Origin: Eubacterium sp.
GTDB lineage: Bacteria; Bacillota; Clostridia; Lachnospirales; Lachnospiraceae
Reading direction: 5' to 3'
Assembly: GCA_017433825.1 (NCBI GenBank)
Contig: JAFRGL010000001.1
Span: 35,137 to 99,136 of the forward strand
Length of the DNA stretch: 64,000 nucleotides
The notes under the pieces are model-generated. The model had not been told where the DNA came from. It searched no databases and saw nothing but the letters and a program-made list of their open reading frames with translations. Below, in pieces: positions 1 to 11,465 of the stretch. The stretch's first letter is position 1. Every line of letters starts with the position of its first letter. A program made the translations under genes and the position numbers.

Positions 1-237
1 TTTTCGGCCCAGTCCAGCTTCACGGCCTTAGGCTGCGCAAAGCGTGCGGTCTTTTTCTCCATTTTCAGGAAGGTCATCCTGGTGGTGCCCTTAACCCTCC
101 TGCTGCCTGTGCACGGCTTCGGGGTAAACGGCGTTTTCATGGCCGAGCCGATATCCAATGTCATCGGCGGCCTGGCCAGCTTCACTGTCATGATCCTCAC
201 CCTCTACCGCACCCTGCCGAAGAAGGATGAAGTGTAA
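1..237 (+). CDS. MATE family efflux transporter, C-terminal end only
   Basis: This is the last 78 codons of a gene that begins outside the window, open from base 1 and ending in TAA at 235-237. The translation has a basic turn (FFSIFRKV), a hydrophobic helix (VILVVPLTLLLPV), the segment GVNGVFMAEPISNVIGG and a final hydrophobic helix ending in a charged tail (YRTLPKKDEV). This matches the last two transmembrane helices of NorM/DinF-type multidrug and toxin extrusion proteins, which exchange cations for drugs at the inner membrane. The substrate cannot be inferred from this part. A second complete MATE gene lies at 57405-58817. Confidence 0.8.
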   Translation, partial: FSAQSSFTALGCAKRAVFFSIFRKVILVVPLTLLLPVHGFGVNGVFMAEPISNVIGGLASFTVMILTLYRTLPKKDEV

Positions 238-262
238 GGCAGTCAGCCTGAATAATTATAAT

Positions 263-415
263 TGCCCTGCACATCACGTATATATTCTGAAGGGGACATC
301 CGCAACCCCGGCACTTTGCGATTCGTGAACGAAAGTGAGCGAGAGCATTAGTGCCGCTGGAGTGAGGACTAAGCGAAAGCGGTCCCCGGAAGAAATATAC
401 GTGATATGCAGGGCA
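263..415. repeat. Palindromic intergenic element A (about 34-bp inverted arms)
   Basis: Bases 263-297 and 382-415 form imperfect inverted arms that begin TGCCCTGC and end GCAGGGCA. Inside are further self-complementary parts, for example GGCACT with AGTGCC. It lies between the MATE stop and the flavoprotein promoter. A 20-base part of its left arm (285-304) recurs with one mismatch at 14653-14672, so it belongs to a dispersed family. It could be a non-coding structured RNA, a MITE-like element or an elaborate terminator for the MATE gene; no open frame is present. Confidence 0.6.
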
Positions 416-423
416 TTTTATTG

Positions 424-453
424 TATAATTAAGTAAAATGAACAGCAAGGAGA
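424..453 (+). promoter_or_regulatory. -10 box and Shine-Dalgarno for the flavoprotein gene
   Basis: TATAAT lies at 424-429 just right of element A, without a convincing -35 box. AAGGAGA at 447-453 sits eight bases before ATG 462. The in-frame ATG at 438 has no Shine-Dalgarno and lies at the expected transcript start, so 462 is chosen as the start codon. Confidence 0.45.
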
Positions 454-461
454 ATGATCTG

Positions 462-2012
462 ATGTCTGAATATATTTCCCCGGATTCCAAACCGGCATCC
501 TTTGAGATTCCTCCCTCTCCCGTCCCGGAAGACCGGATTGCCGAAACCATAAATACCGGCATTGCAGTGGCAGGCGAAGGACTGGCCGGCCTGTGCGCCG
601 CCCTTTCCGCCCGTGAAGCCGGTGCACAAGTCGTCATTGTTACCGCCAGCAGCGGACCGGTAGGCCGCGGCGGAAGTGTTTTTGCGTCCTACAGCCGCGT
701 CATGGCTGAACACGGCATGCCCAGGCAGGATCTCGACACCTTTTTCCTGCAGGAATTTGAGGCAAATTCCTTCCTGGTGGACCAGCGGAAATGGTACACC
801 CTGCTGAACCGCAGCGAAGAAGCCATGAACTGGCTCATCGATATTCTGGAAAAAGAAGGCGTGGAGGCGGTGCTGGAGGACGCCAACGAGGACGACCATG
901 ACAGTCCCACCTGGCAGCCGCCCGGTACCCACGCGTTCGTGGGAAAAGGCATCACCCGGGCAGGCACGGGCATCAGCCTGGCCTTAAATGCCCTGGAGAA
1001 AACCTTCCTTGCCGCCGGGGGCAAAGTGCTGCACGGCACCCCGGCGAAGTATCTGGAAAAGACAGACGGGCGGGTAAACGCCGTCATAGCGCAAAGGCCC
1101 GACGGGGAATATGTCCGCGTGCGCGCGGAAAAAGGCGTTATCCTGGCCACCGGGGATTTCTCCGCAAACAGGGAAATGATGGCGAAATACTGTCCGAATT
1201 ACGCACCGGAATTTACTTCCGCAGGGGACGATTACAATGTGGGCTTCGCCGTCAGGGGTCTTTACAAAGGCGAAGGCCAGCAAATGGCTTTGTGGGCCGG
1301 CGCGGCCTGGCAGAAAACCAGGCCCTGTGCCGTGATGATCCAGGGAAGCCGAGCCGGCACCAGCATGCCCTACGGCTCCCACCGGGGACTGCGGCTCAAC
1401 TGCCGCGGGGAACGTTACTGCAACGAGGATATGAACGGTGCCTACACCGCGCTTACCACTTTAAGGGAGCCCGGCGGCAAAGCCTTTGCCGTCTGGGGCG
1501 CCAATTACGCCAAGGAAACCATTTTCCGCGCCCACGGCGGACGCCGTGATGGTCCGGACCTCACGCCGGAGCAGGTTCTGGCAAACTGGGAGGACCAGGT
1601 ATCGAAAGGCCAGATTGTAAAGGGGGATACCATTGAGGCCGTCCTGGAAGCACTGGGGCTTCCGGCGGAAGAATCGGTAAAAACAATCCGGCGCTACAAC
1701 GAACTGTGCCGCGCCGGAAAAGATTTGGATTTTCATAAAAAGAAAAAGTATCTTCAGGAAATACGGGAAGCGCCGTTCTACGGCTGCAGCTTAAGCGACC
1801 GTTTCTTCTTCACCGTCCTGGGCGGTCCCCGCACCAACCACAAAATGCAGATCTGCGACAAGGACGACAATCCGATTCCCGGACTGTGGTGCGTGGGCTC
1901 CATGGTCGGCGACATGTACGCCAACTGCTATAATTTCCGTATTCCCGGCCAGAATTACGGTGCCTGTCTCACCTTCGGATATCTGACAGGAAGAGAAGCC
2001 GCGGAAGGATAA
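462..2012 (+). CDS. FAD-dependent oxidoreductase, fumarate reductase flavoprotein-like
   Basis: A 516-aa soluble flavoprotein. The N-terminal Rossmann segment TGIAVAGEGLAGLCAAL carries the GxGxxG dinucleotide motif. The C-terminus (RTNHKMQ..PIPGLWCVGSMVGDMY..NFRIPGQNYGACLTFGYLTGREAA) is the FAD-closing segment typical of the fumarate reductase/succinate dehydrogenase flavoprotein superfamily, which includes urocanate reductases and ketosteroid dehydrogenases. There is no Tat or lipoprotein signal and no FMN-binding or haem domain, so it should be cytoplasmic and needs an outside electron donor. The start at 462 is set by the Shine-Dalgarno. It converges on a cupin gene only two bases away. 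The substrate is unknown. Confidence 0.75.
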   Translation: MSEYISPDSKPASFEIPPSPVPEDRIAETINTGIAVAGEGLAGLCAALSAREAGAQVVIVTASSGPVGRGGSVFASYSRVMAEHGMPRQDLDTFFLQEFEANSFLVDQRKWYTLLNRSEEAMNWLIDILEKEGVEAVLEDANEDDHDSPTWQPPGTHAFVGKGITRAGTGISLALNALEKTFLAAGGKVLHGTPAKYLEKTDGRVNAVIAQRPDGEYVRVRAEKGVILATGDFSANREMMAKYCPNYAPEFTSAGDDYNVGFAVRGLYKGEGQQMALWAGAAWQKTRPCAVMIQGSRAGTSMPYGSHRGLRLNCRGERYCNEDMNGAYTALTTLREPGGKAFAVWGANYAKETIFRAHGGRRDGPDLTPEQVLANWEDQVSKGQIVKGDTIEAVLEALGLPAEESVKTIRRYNELCRAGKDLDFHKKKKYLQEIREAPFYGCSLSDRFFFTVLGGPRTNHKMQICDKDDNPIPGLWCVGSMVGDMYANCYNFRIPGQNYGACLTFGYLTGREAAEG

Positions 2013-2014
2013 GC

Positions 2015-2536
2015 TTATTCGTCAAAGCCCACATCCACCCACAGGGGCCTTAAGCGCTCGGGAATGGAATCGATTTCCTCCTGCGTCAGATACTCCCAGA
2101 GGAATTTCTCTGTTTTCGGATTTCCCTCCTGCACCTGCACGAATATCCAGGGCTTCCAGCACCGGTTGATGTTGAAAAAGCCGTGGGGCGTACCGCCGGG
2201 AATGCGGATGCAGCAGCTCCTGGTGATGGTAAACTTCTGCATTTCCGGCCCGAGGCAGATTTCCACTTCTACGCCGAGGTCATAAGGATCCTCTGGATTG
2301 CTGCCGAACAGGAACATGAGTTCGTTTTCCTTGTGCATGTGGGGCGGATGGCCCACCACCCTCTGTCCGGCAGGGGGTGCCGGCACCTGGGTTTCATCGA
2401 AGGGCATATGCCAGTGCATGCTGTAGTTGCCTTCAAAGCCCGGCCGGTTGTCTATGTTGGAAATCCATTTTACAGTATTGCCCGGCATAAACTCCTGGTT
2501 TTCGGAATAAATAATACAGTCCGAATAATCACTCAT
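2015..2536 (-). CDS. Cupin-fold protein, unknown substrate
   Basis: A 173-aa protein with one cupin barrel. Motif 1 is HPPHMHKENELMFLFG, with the HxHx3E metal ligands at about residues 70-76. Motif 2 is PGGTPHGFFN, with the third histidine. The metal ligands are therefore complete and a dioxygenase, isomerase or ligand-binding role is possible. No helix-turn-helix is attached. AAGGAGAAG before the ATG supports the start. It is convergent with the flavoprotein; whether the two act on the same compound is only a guess from proximity. Confidence 0.7.
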   Translation of the reverse strand: MSDYSDCIIYSENQEFMPGNTVKWISNIDNRPGFEGNYSMHWHMPFDETQVPAPPAGQRVVGHPPHMHKENELMFLFGSNPEDPYDLGVEVEICLGPEMQKFTITRSCCIRIPGGTPHGFFNINRCWKPWIFVQVQEGNPKTEKFLWEYLTQEEIDSIPERLRPLWVDVGFDE

Positions 2537-2570
2537 TTTTCTTCTCCTTATTTCTTTAAAGCTGCTGCCG

Positions 2571-3887
2571 TTAAACGTTCGTATTTCTGGCCAGCGCGGC
2601 GTTTTTGTAAGCCGGATCGCCGGTAACTTCCTTGATGATTTTCAGTTCCTTCGGGAAATGCACCGGGGTATCTTCCTTCTGCAGCTCGATTTCCACGATG
2701 GCCTTGTCGTCCCAGAACGGATAGACGTCGATTTCGAAATACTGGTTCTCCCAGGTCAGGCAGTACCGGGTCTTGCGGATGGGATGCCTGGTCATGTCCG
2801 CGTCCAGCAGGCAGTTCAGGTATTCCGACTGTGTAAGCCTTCTTTCGGTTTCCACCCGTTTGATATCGCTGATGGGCTTCTTCACCGTTTCCACGTAAAT
2901 GAAGCTGCCGTCGCTGCCCCTCTGGCGCACCCGGCGTTCTCCGCCCTCCGGCGCGTTTAAGTATGTCTGGATGATTTCCACCTTCCGGCAGGAGGGATAA
3001 GTTTCCAGCCACCGGATATCCGGATAGGCAATCAGGAACTTGCGTTCGATTTCGAAGGGTTCCGGCTCGCCTAAGAAGCCGTCGATTTCCGCCAGAAGGC
3101 GGCGCAGCTTGTCTTCAAAATCCGTGGAATTGTCGATTACGCGAAGATGGGGATGGCCGGTCCATACCGCTATCACTTTATCATCCAGGACGGTGGCTTC
3201 TTCAACTGTTTCCGTCCGGGCCGCATTGTTGGAAAGCGTATAGGCCTCGGCAGCGCCTTTTGCCGCGGTCACCAGATGAAATACTGCGTCATAATTATCC
3301 CGCAAATCCACTTCCGAAGCGCCCAGCTTCTGCCGCCAGGCGGCATAATCCACCGGGTCAAGATAGGCTTTGCCGTCCATGATGCCCCTGTCGCAGACGA
3401 TGAGGATTTTCGCCGCATTCATGGTTTTCGCCGCGTTTTCGAAGGCAGCCTCCTTGGCCAGCTGCAGCTTTGCCAGTTCGACCTGGAAATCCAGCACGGT
3501 GCCGCAGGTTTTGGGCGATACGCCGCCGTTTATCAGCTCGGTGGCGGTTTCCGGGATAATAAGCACCTTATAGCCCCGGTTCTCAAAATGCTCGTAAATG
3601 CGGGTCATGGCCGTGGTCTTGCCGGCGCAGGGACCGCCGGTCAGCACAATTTTCGTGATTTCCATCGTTTTTGTCTCCTCCCTTTTTGCCAGCAGCTCCT
3701 CCACGGAGATACCGTAGAGTGCGGAAAGGCGCCTTAAGAGCTCTGTTCCCGGCTTGGCCCTGCCGTTCTCCCACTTGGATACGGCTTTGTCGGTCACGCC
3801 CAGCCTGTCCGCCAACTCAGCCTGGGTCAGCTGCGCCTGCCTTCGAAGTTCATATAAGAAGTTTCCGAAATCATAATCGTTTTTCAT
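2571..3887 (-). CDS. XRE helix-turn-helix + AAA ATPase + CYTH phosphatase-fold fusion protein
   Basis: A 438-aa protein with three parts. Residues 5-60 are an XRE/Cro helix-turn-helix (TQAELADRLGVTDKAVSKWENG). Residues 77-265 are a P-loop ATPase of the AAA_28 type: Walker A GGPCAGKT at 84-91 and a Walker-B-like ILIVCDRG near 161-168. From about residue 277 to the end is a CYTH domain with its ExExK signature (EIERK, 279-283) and basic tunnel residues. CYTH enzymes (CyaB adenylate cyclase, thiamine triphosphatase, inorganic triphosphatases) bind triphosphates with a divalent metal. The helix-turn-helix suggests DNA binding or autoregulation. Met75 has its own strong ribosome-binding site, so a 364-aa form without the HTH is plausible. 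The substrate is not predictable. Confidence 0.75.
   Translation of the reverse strand: MKNDYDFGNFLYELRRQAQLTQAELADRLGVTDKAVSKWENGRAKPGTELLRRLSALYGISVEELLAKREETKTMEITKIVLTGGPCAGKTTAMTRIYEHFENRGYKVLIIPETATELINGGVSPKTCGTVLDFQVELAKLQLAKEAAFENAAKTMNAAKILIVCDRGIMDGKAYLDPVDYAAWRQKLGASEVDLRDNYDAVFHLVTAAKGAAEAYTLSNNAARTETVEEATVLDDKVIAVWTGHPHLRVIDNSTDFEDKLRRLLAEIDGFLGEPEPFEIERKFLIAYPDIRWLETYPSCRKVEIIQTYLNAPEGGERRVRQRGSDGSFIYVETVKKPISDIKRVETERRLTQSEYLNCLLDADMTRHPIRKTRYCLTWENQYFEIDVYPFWDDKAIVEIELQKEDTPVHFPKELKIIKEVTGDPAYKNAALARNTNV
3675..3682 (-). promoter_or_regulatory. Internal Shine-Dalgarno before Met75 of the HTH-ATPase-CYTH gene
   Basis: On the minus strand GGGAGGAG lies nine bases before an in-frame ATG (3663-3665). 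This ATG begins exactly at the ATPase domain, just after the HTH linker. The site is a better match to the anti-Shine-Dalgarno than the one before the upstream start (AAAGG). It may give a second, HTH-less product or mark an ancestral gene fusion point. Confidence 0.55.
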
Positions 3888-3949
3888 ATGCCTTTTTCCG
3901 TTCCGGTCGGTCTTCCTGCCGTTTTTTTTACCGGCGGGACTTTTTATTG

Positions 3950-4564
3950 TCAGTTCCGCACGGTTCTCATTTCCGCGTTTCTGTCAAAGGTCATTTTCCG
4001 AAGCTTCAGGCCGAATACCGCCGCCAGGGGCAGGGCTGCCAGCAGCACCGCCGCGTCCGCGATGAAGGCATTCATGTTTTTAAGCACCCGCACCATGAAG
4101 GGCTGCGCATACAGGAGACTTTCCGTGACGGATTTCACGCCCAGGATGCCCACAGCAGTCATCACGATAATGACAGCAGTTGCGCCGGCCCAGATCAGGA
4201 TTCTTTTTGCTTTCCTTCCGGCTTCCGCGTGTCTGTCAAATGCCGCGCTTTCCGCCGTACTGCCCGCTGCCGTCTTGCGGATGAAGGCGAAAAGCAGGCC
4301 GAGCCCCAGGCCGATGATGACGTTGCCTGCCGCCCAGCCGGGCATCCCGCGCAGGCCCCCCGTCAGCAGGCAGTAACCGATAACGCCCGCGCTTCCGGAT
4401 ATCACGCCGGTCACTGTGCCGAAGGCGAAGGTGCATACCTCCATGACGATATAGCCGAGACAAAGGTAATAGTTTTCAAACACCGGCACCTGCAGGCAGA
4501 AGGTGACGCAGACAAAAAGCGCCACAGCCGCAGCGGCAATACAGATTTTCTTCGTTGTATTCAT
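3950..4564 (-). CDS. ECF transporter substrate-binding (S) component, vitamin type
   Basis: A 204-aa integral membrane protein with about five to six hydrophobic segments. The segment LGYIVMEVCTFAFGTVTGVISGSAGVIGYCLLTGG..GWAAGNVIIGLGLGLLFAF is typical of the riboflavin-transporter-like S components (Pfam ECF-ribofla_trS, formerly DUF1393) that capture a vitamin and dock on a shared EcfAAT module. No Ecf ATPase or EcfT is nearby, as expected for group II S components. An unusual 60-residue polar insert (RKTAAGSTAES..GRKAKR) separates the two membrane halves. Vitamin identity is unknown. It has its own consensus promoter and a long structured leader. Confidence 0.65.
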   Translation of the reverse strand: MNTTKKICIAAAAVALFVCVTFCLQVPVFENYYLCLGYIVMEVCTFAFGTVTGVISGSAGVIGYCLLTGGLRGMPGWAAGNVIIGLGLGLLFAFIRKTAAGSTAESAAFDRHAEAGRKAKRILIWAGATAVIIVMTAVGILGVKSVTESLLYAQPFMVRVLKNMNAFIADAAVLLAALPLAAVFGLKLRKMTFDRNAEMRTVRN

Positions 4565-4669
4565 GTCAGGAACCTCCGTTCACTCACCGGCCGTTCCGGC
4601 CGGAATCCTTGTCCGGGACAGTTCACGCCGCCCGGTTTTACCGTTTTACGAAGGGGCCCCTCCTGATGT
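4565..4669 (-). promoter_or_regulatory. Long structured 5' leader of the S component gene
   Basis: About 105 nt separate the predicted transcript start from the ATG. The leader can form several hairpins, including CGGT/ACCG with an AAA loop, TGTCC/GGACA, and CCGGCCG/CGGCCGG with a three-base loop close to the start codon. S component genes are often riboswitch-controlled. I could not match it to the FMN, TPP, cobalamin, THF or preQ1 consensus sequences by eye. Confidence 0.35.
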
Positions 4670-4675
4670 ACTTTC

Positions 4676-4704
4676 ATTATATCCGCAAAAGTCCGCCGGT
4701 TCAA
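4676..4704 (-). promoter_or_regulatory. Sigma-70 promoter of the S component gene
   Basis: Minus strand TTGAAC (-35, 4699-4704), 17-bp spacer, TATAAT (-10, 4676-4681). Confidence 0.6.
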
Positions 4705-4775
4705 TATCCGGGAGGGTGAATCCCGGTAGAGATGCGGGCGGCCGGGCCTTTCTGCCCATCATTTCATGACAGAAG

Positions 4776-5306
4776 TCAGCCTTTAAAACGTCTGCATTCG
4801 CACAAAGGCATTTCCATCTCCAGGCATTCCCAGCTTCCAAAAGGCGTATCGCAGAATTCTTTCTCCGGCAGGTACGTAAAGCCCGCCTTTTCATAGCATT
4901 TCCTGGCCGGCAGGTTATCCGTAAAAACACCCAGGGAGGCGGTTTTCGCCTGCAGCACATTCTGCGCGTACATGGCCGCCTGCAGGAGCATCTGCTCACC
5001 GATACCCGTATTCCGGCGTTCCGGATCCACGATCACAAAGCCGAACCGGGCGGTTTTCACCGGTTTTCCGGGAAGAATCCGGATAAACAGATGCCCGGCC
5101 GGCGCGTCTTCCTCATCCACTGCCGTCACCGGCACAAATTCGGTATCTTCCGGTACATTCGCGTAAATCTCGTTCAGCCTGTTTTCCGGCACCGGAAACG
5201 CGCCTATCCGGTCCGCAGACCACAGATACAGCTCCTCTTCCGTTTTTACCCAGCTGCAGATAATGTCAGCGTCCGTTTGCTGATACTGTCTTAATCGTAT
5301 TTTCAT
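4776..5306 (-). CDS. GNAT family N-acetyltransferase
   Basis: A 176-aa acyl-CoA-dependent N-acetyltransferase of the RimJ/RimL-like branch. Motif A is FGFVIVDPERRNTGIGEQML, with the R/QxxGxG/A pyrophosphate-binding loop at about residues 96-101. Motif B follows in LGVFTDNLPARKCYEKAGF, which carries the conserved N, A and Y of the acetyl-CoA site. The acceptor is unknown. No clear Shine-Dalgarno precedes the ATG, and an AT-rich TATAAT sits only two bases upstream, so the exact start or promoter is uncertain. It is transcribed away from the CoA-transferase gene. Confidence 0.75.
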   Translation of the reverse strand: MKIRLRQYQQTDADIICSWVKTEEELYLWSADRIGAFPVPENRLNEIYANVPEDTEFVPVTAVDEEDAPAGHLFIRILPGKPVKTARFGFVIVDPERRNTGIGEQMLLQAAMYAQNVLQAKTASLGVFTDNLPARKCYEKAGFTYLPEKEFCDTPFGSWECLEMEMPLCECRRFKG

Positions 5307-5436
5307 TATTATATGATCTGCCTCTCATTTGCTGATTTCGATGATACCAGTATTTTCCCCGCCGTCAAGGCCGCATTTGCCGGCGTATCCTGCAGAAAGA
5401 TTACAAAGAAGGCGTGTATTTTTTCATTTCCGGGAA

Positions 5437-5465
5437 TTGACTTTTTTTTCACAATAAGTGATACT
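5437..5465 (+). promoter_or_regulatory. Promoter of the CoA-transferase gene
   Basis: TTGACT (5437-5442), 17-bp spacer containing a seven-base T tract, GATACT (5460-5465), about 55 bp before the start codon. AAGGAG precedes the ATG. Confidence 0.45.
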
Positions 5466-5521
5466 GAAAAAGCCGGATATACCGGCACCGTATTCTTAAA
5501 AATTATTATAAGGAGAATATT

Positions 5522-6868
5522 ATGGACTATAAGAAAATGTACGCGGAAAAGCTGACCACCGCGGAAAAGGCAGCTGAACTCGTTGACAGCAATATGGGCG
5601 TGGACTACGGCTGGACCACAGGCACCCCCGTGAAATGCGACGCGGCCATCGCAAAGCGTCTGCCGTCCCTGAAAAATGTGCAGTTCTTCGGCGGCATCCT
5701 TTGCTGGGAGCCGGAAATCTTCAAGATTGATAATCCCGCGGATCATTTCGTATGGAACAGCTGGCACATGAGCGGCATCGAAAGAAAAGCCATCGCCAAG
5801 GGCTTCGCTTTCTACAACCCCATGCGGTATTCCGAGCTTCCCCGCTTCTACCGTGACGAGAACGTCCACGTGGACGTGGCCTTCTTCCAGGTTGCCCCGA
5901 TGGATGCCCACGGCTACTTCAACTTCGGCCCCAACGGCAGCCACATGAACGCGGTCTGCGAGATGGCTGACAAGATCGTCGTGGAAGTCAACCAGAATAT
6001 GCCCCGGTGTCTCGGCGGCTTCGAAGAAGCGGTTCATATCAGCAACGTAGACTTCATCGTGGAGGGCGACAACCCGGCCATGGGCATTATCCCCGCCCCC
6101 GGTGATCCTTCAGAAGTTGACATCGCCGTTGCGAAGCAGATCGTGCCGATGATTAAGAACGGCTCCTGCCTGCAGCTTGGTATCGGCGGCATGCCGAACG
6201 CTGTCGGCAAGATGATCGCGGAAAGCGACCTGAAAGACCTGGGCGTTCATACCGAGATGTACGTGGATGCCTTCGTGGATATCACCATGGCCGGCAAGAT
6301 CAACGGCAAATACAAAAACATCGACAGGGGCCGCCAGGTATACGCTTTCGGCGCCGGCACCCAGAAGCTGTATGACTTCGTCAATGACAACCCGGCCTGC
6401 ATGTCAGCACCGGTTAACTATACCAATGACGCCCGCGTTATCGCCCAGCTGGACAACTTCGTATCCATCAACAACGCAGTGGATATCGACCTTTTCGGCC
6501 AGGCCAACGCGGAAAGCGCAGGCACCAAGCAGATTTCCGGCGCAGGCGGCCAGCTTGACTTCGTCCTCGGCGCATATCTGTCCAACGGCGGCCAGAGCTT
6601 CCTCTGCATGAGCTCCACCTTCTTCAACAAGGGAGCCGGCAAACTGGAAAGCCGCATCCGTCCCACCCTGGCAAACGGATCCATCGTTACCGATACCCGC
6701 GCCAACCTGCAGTATCTGGTTACCGAATACGGCTGTGTATGCCTTAAAGGTCTTCCCACCTGGCAGAAGGCAGAGGCCATTATCTCCGTTGCGCATCCGG
6801 ATTTCCGTGACGAGCTCATCGCCGCTGCGGAAAAGATGAACATCTGGAAACGGTCCAATAAAATCTGA
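5522..6868 (+). CDS. Butyryl-CoA:acetate (or 4-hydroxybutyrate) CoA-transferase
   Basis: A 448-aa member of the acetyl-CoA hydrolase/transferase family. It moves CoA between a short-chain acyl-CoA and a carboxylate, the last step of butyrate formation in many gut clostridia. The glycine-rich CoA loop [10 protein letters not shown] is at 220-229. The likely catalytic glutamate is Glu245 in [11 protein letters not shown]. The C-terminal SGAGGQLDF and [18 protein letters not shown] segments are as in butyrate-pathway enzymes, as is the length. The gene stands alone with its own promoter and a strong terminator. Butyryl-CoA:acetate and 4-hydroxybutyrate transferases are close relatives and cannot be told apart by reading. 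Confidence 0.8.
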   Translation: MDYKKMYAEKLTTAEKAAELVDSNMGVDYGWTTGTPVKCDAAIAKRLPSLKNVQFFGGILCWEPEIFKIDNPADHFVWNSWHMSGIERKAIAKGFAFYNPMRYSELPRFYRDENVHVDVAFFQVAPMDAHGYFNFGPNGSHMNAVCEMADKIVVEVNQNMPRCLGGFEEAVHISNVDFIVEGDNPAMGIIPAPGDPSEVDIAVAKQIVPMIKNGSCLQLGIGGMPNAVGKMIAESDLKDLGVHTEMYVDAFVDITMAGKINGKYKNIDRGRQVYAFGAGTQKLYDFVNDNPACMSAPVNYTNDARVIAQLDNFVSINNAVDIDLFGQANAESAGTKQISGAGGQLDFVLGAYLSNGGQSFLCMSSTFFNKGAGKLESRIRPTLANGSIVTDTRANLQYLVTEYGCVCLKGLPTWQKAEAIISVAHPDFRDELIAAAEKMNIWKRSNKI

Positions 6869-6906
6869 TAATCCGTAATTTTCTACTGCTAACCCCGGTA
6901 AATAAT

Positions 6907-6958
6907 AAATGAGTAGAAAAATCAGGTCTGTTTTATCCTGGTTTTTCTACTCATTTTT
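6907..6958. terminator. Bidirectional intrinsic terminator between but-like gene and pyrG
   Basis: AAATGAGTAGAAAAA..CAGG pairs with CCTG..TTTTTCTACTCATTT. T-rich flanks exist on both strands, so it can end both convergent units. Confidence 0.8.
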
Positions 6959-6971
6959 CTGTTATCGGGTT

Positions 6972-10026
<3,055 letters not shown>

Positions 10027-10041
10027 CTTTTTAAGCCCCTC

Positions 10042-11319
10042 CTATTTCCTGATAATAATGCTGCCGCGCTCCGGGCCTACGGACACGTAGGTAATCCGGC
10101 AGCCTGCTGCCTGTTCGATATATTCCACGTAAGCCTTTGCCGTTTCGGGCAGTTCCTCCCAGGTGCGGCAGCCGGAAATATCGCAATGCCAGCCGTCAAA
10201 ATACTCAATCACGGGCTTCGCTTCGTTCAGCAGTACCGGGAACGGGAAACGGTCGCAGATTTTTCCGCCAATCTCGTAATGGGTGCAGACCGGGATTTTC
10301 TCCATATAACTTAAAATATCCAGCTTGGTCAGGGCGATTTCCGTAGCCCCCTGTACCTCCACGCCGTAACGGGTGGCCACCGCGTCAAAAGGTCCGACCC
10401 TCCTGGGCCTGCCGGTTTTCGCGCCGTATTCCGCGCCGGCTTCCCTTAAAGCATCCGCTTCTTCGCCGAACATCTCGCAGACAAAGGCGCCTTCGCCCAC
10501 GCAGGTGGAATACGCCTTCACGACGCCTACCACCGAATCGATTTTCGCTGCCGGGAATCCGGAACCGACAGGCGCGTAGGCTGCCAGGGTATTGGAGGAT
10601 GTGGTGAAGGGATGGATGCCGAAATCCAGGTCCCGCAAGGAACCCAGCTGGGCCTCAAACAGGATGTTTTTGCCCTCTTTTGAAGCTTCCTTTAAGAAAA
10701 GGGAGGTATCGCAGACGTAGGGTTTGATCTTCTCACAGGCATCGGCCAGCCATTCGTCCAGCATTTCCATGGTTACAGGCTCGGCGCCGTATACCTTCGT
10801 CAGTGTCAGGTTCTTCCATTCACAGATATCCGCCAGGTGCCTTTTCAGCTCTTCCGGATAGAAAAGCTCTCCTGCCAGAATGGTTTTCTTCTGGTATTTA
10901 TCGGAATAGAAAGGAGCGATGCCCTGCCCGGTGGAGCCGAACTTCTTATCCGCAAGCCTGGCCTCTTCCAGGCCGTCAAGCTGCCGGTGCCAGGGCAGAA
11001 GCAGGCTTGCCCGCTCGCTGATCTTTAAGTTTTCCGGCGTGACCGCGACGCCTTTTTCCGTTACTGTCTGTATCTCTGTCCACAGATTCTCCGGGTCCAG
11101 GGCAACGCCGTTGCCCAGGATATTAATGACGCCGTCCCGGAAAATGCCGGAAGGCAGCAGATGCAGGGCAAATTTGCCTTTTTCATTCACTACTGTGTGG
11201 CCGGCATTTCCGCCTCCCTGGAAACGCACCACGATATCGTAATCTTCTGTCAGGAGATCGACCATTCTTCCTTTTCCTTCGTCTCCCCAGTTAATGCCTA
11301 CTATTGCGCAGTTAGCCAT
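10042..11319 (-). CDS. purA: Adenylosuccinate synthetase
   Basis: A 425-aa GTP-dependent ligase of IMP and aspartate, first step to AMP. The N-terminal loop is INWGDEGKGRMVDLL; Arg takes the place of the usual final Lys of GDEGKGK, a conservative change. GRPRRVGPFDAVATRYG and the KLDILSYMEKIPVC segment complete the active site. The start is set at MANCAIVG, with GAGAGGAAG upstream; the 32 codons in frame above it run through the leader terminator and are not translated. It is first in purA-purB-pyrG, behind an attenuator that resembles the ANTAR modules weakly. Confidence 0.93.
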   Translation of the reverse strand: MANCAIVGINWGDEGKGRMVDLLTEDYDIVVRFQGGGNAGHTVVNEKGKFALHLLPSGIFRDGVINILGNGVALDPENLWTEIQTVTEKGVAVTPENLKISERASLLLPWHRQLDGLEEARLADKKFGSTGQGIAPFYSDKYQKKTILAGELFYPEELKRHLADICEWKNLTLTKVYGAEPVTMEMLDEWLADACEKIKPYVCDTSLFLKEASKEGKNILFEAQLGSLRDLDFGIHPFTTSSNTLAAYAPVGSGFPAAKIDSVVGVVKAYSTCVGEGAFVCEMFGEEADALREAGAEYGAKTGRPRRVGPFDAVATRYGVEVQGATEIALTKLDILSYMEKIPVCTHYEIGGKICDRFPFPVLLNEAKPVIEYFDGWHCDISGCRTWEELPETAKAYVEYIEQAAGCRITYVSVGPERGSIIIRK

Positions 11320-11350
11320 TTTCAATATACTTCCTCTCTTCTGTAATCCC

Positions 11351-11406
11351 AAAAAAAGGGCAAAGATGCTCTTCATACTGTTTGTATGAACAACACCCCT
11401 GCCTCC
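11351..11406 (-). promoter_or_regulatory. Attenuator in the purA leader, degenerate ANTAR-type module
   Basis: A terminator hairpin (CATAC/GTATG core, loop AAACA) ends in seven T on the minus strand (11351-11357). Overlapping its 5' side is a candidate hexaloop AGGGGU (A1, G4), closed only by C-G and two G-U pairs. Spacing from promoter to hairpin equals that of the good copies. Terminator well supported, ANTAR assignment weak. Confidence 0.45.
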
Positions 11407-11420
11407 TTTCGCCACAGAAT

Positions 11421-11449
11421 TTTATACGCTTGCGGCGGTCATTTGTCAA
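11421..11449 (-). promoter_or_regulatory. Promoter of purA-purB-pyrG
   Basis: Minus strand TTGACA (11444-11449), 17-bp spacer, TATAAA (11421-11426). Confidence 0.8.
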
Positions 11450-11465
11450 GAAAAGAGTTATGCCG

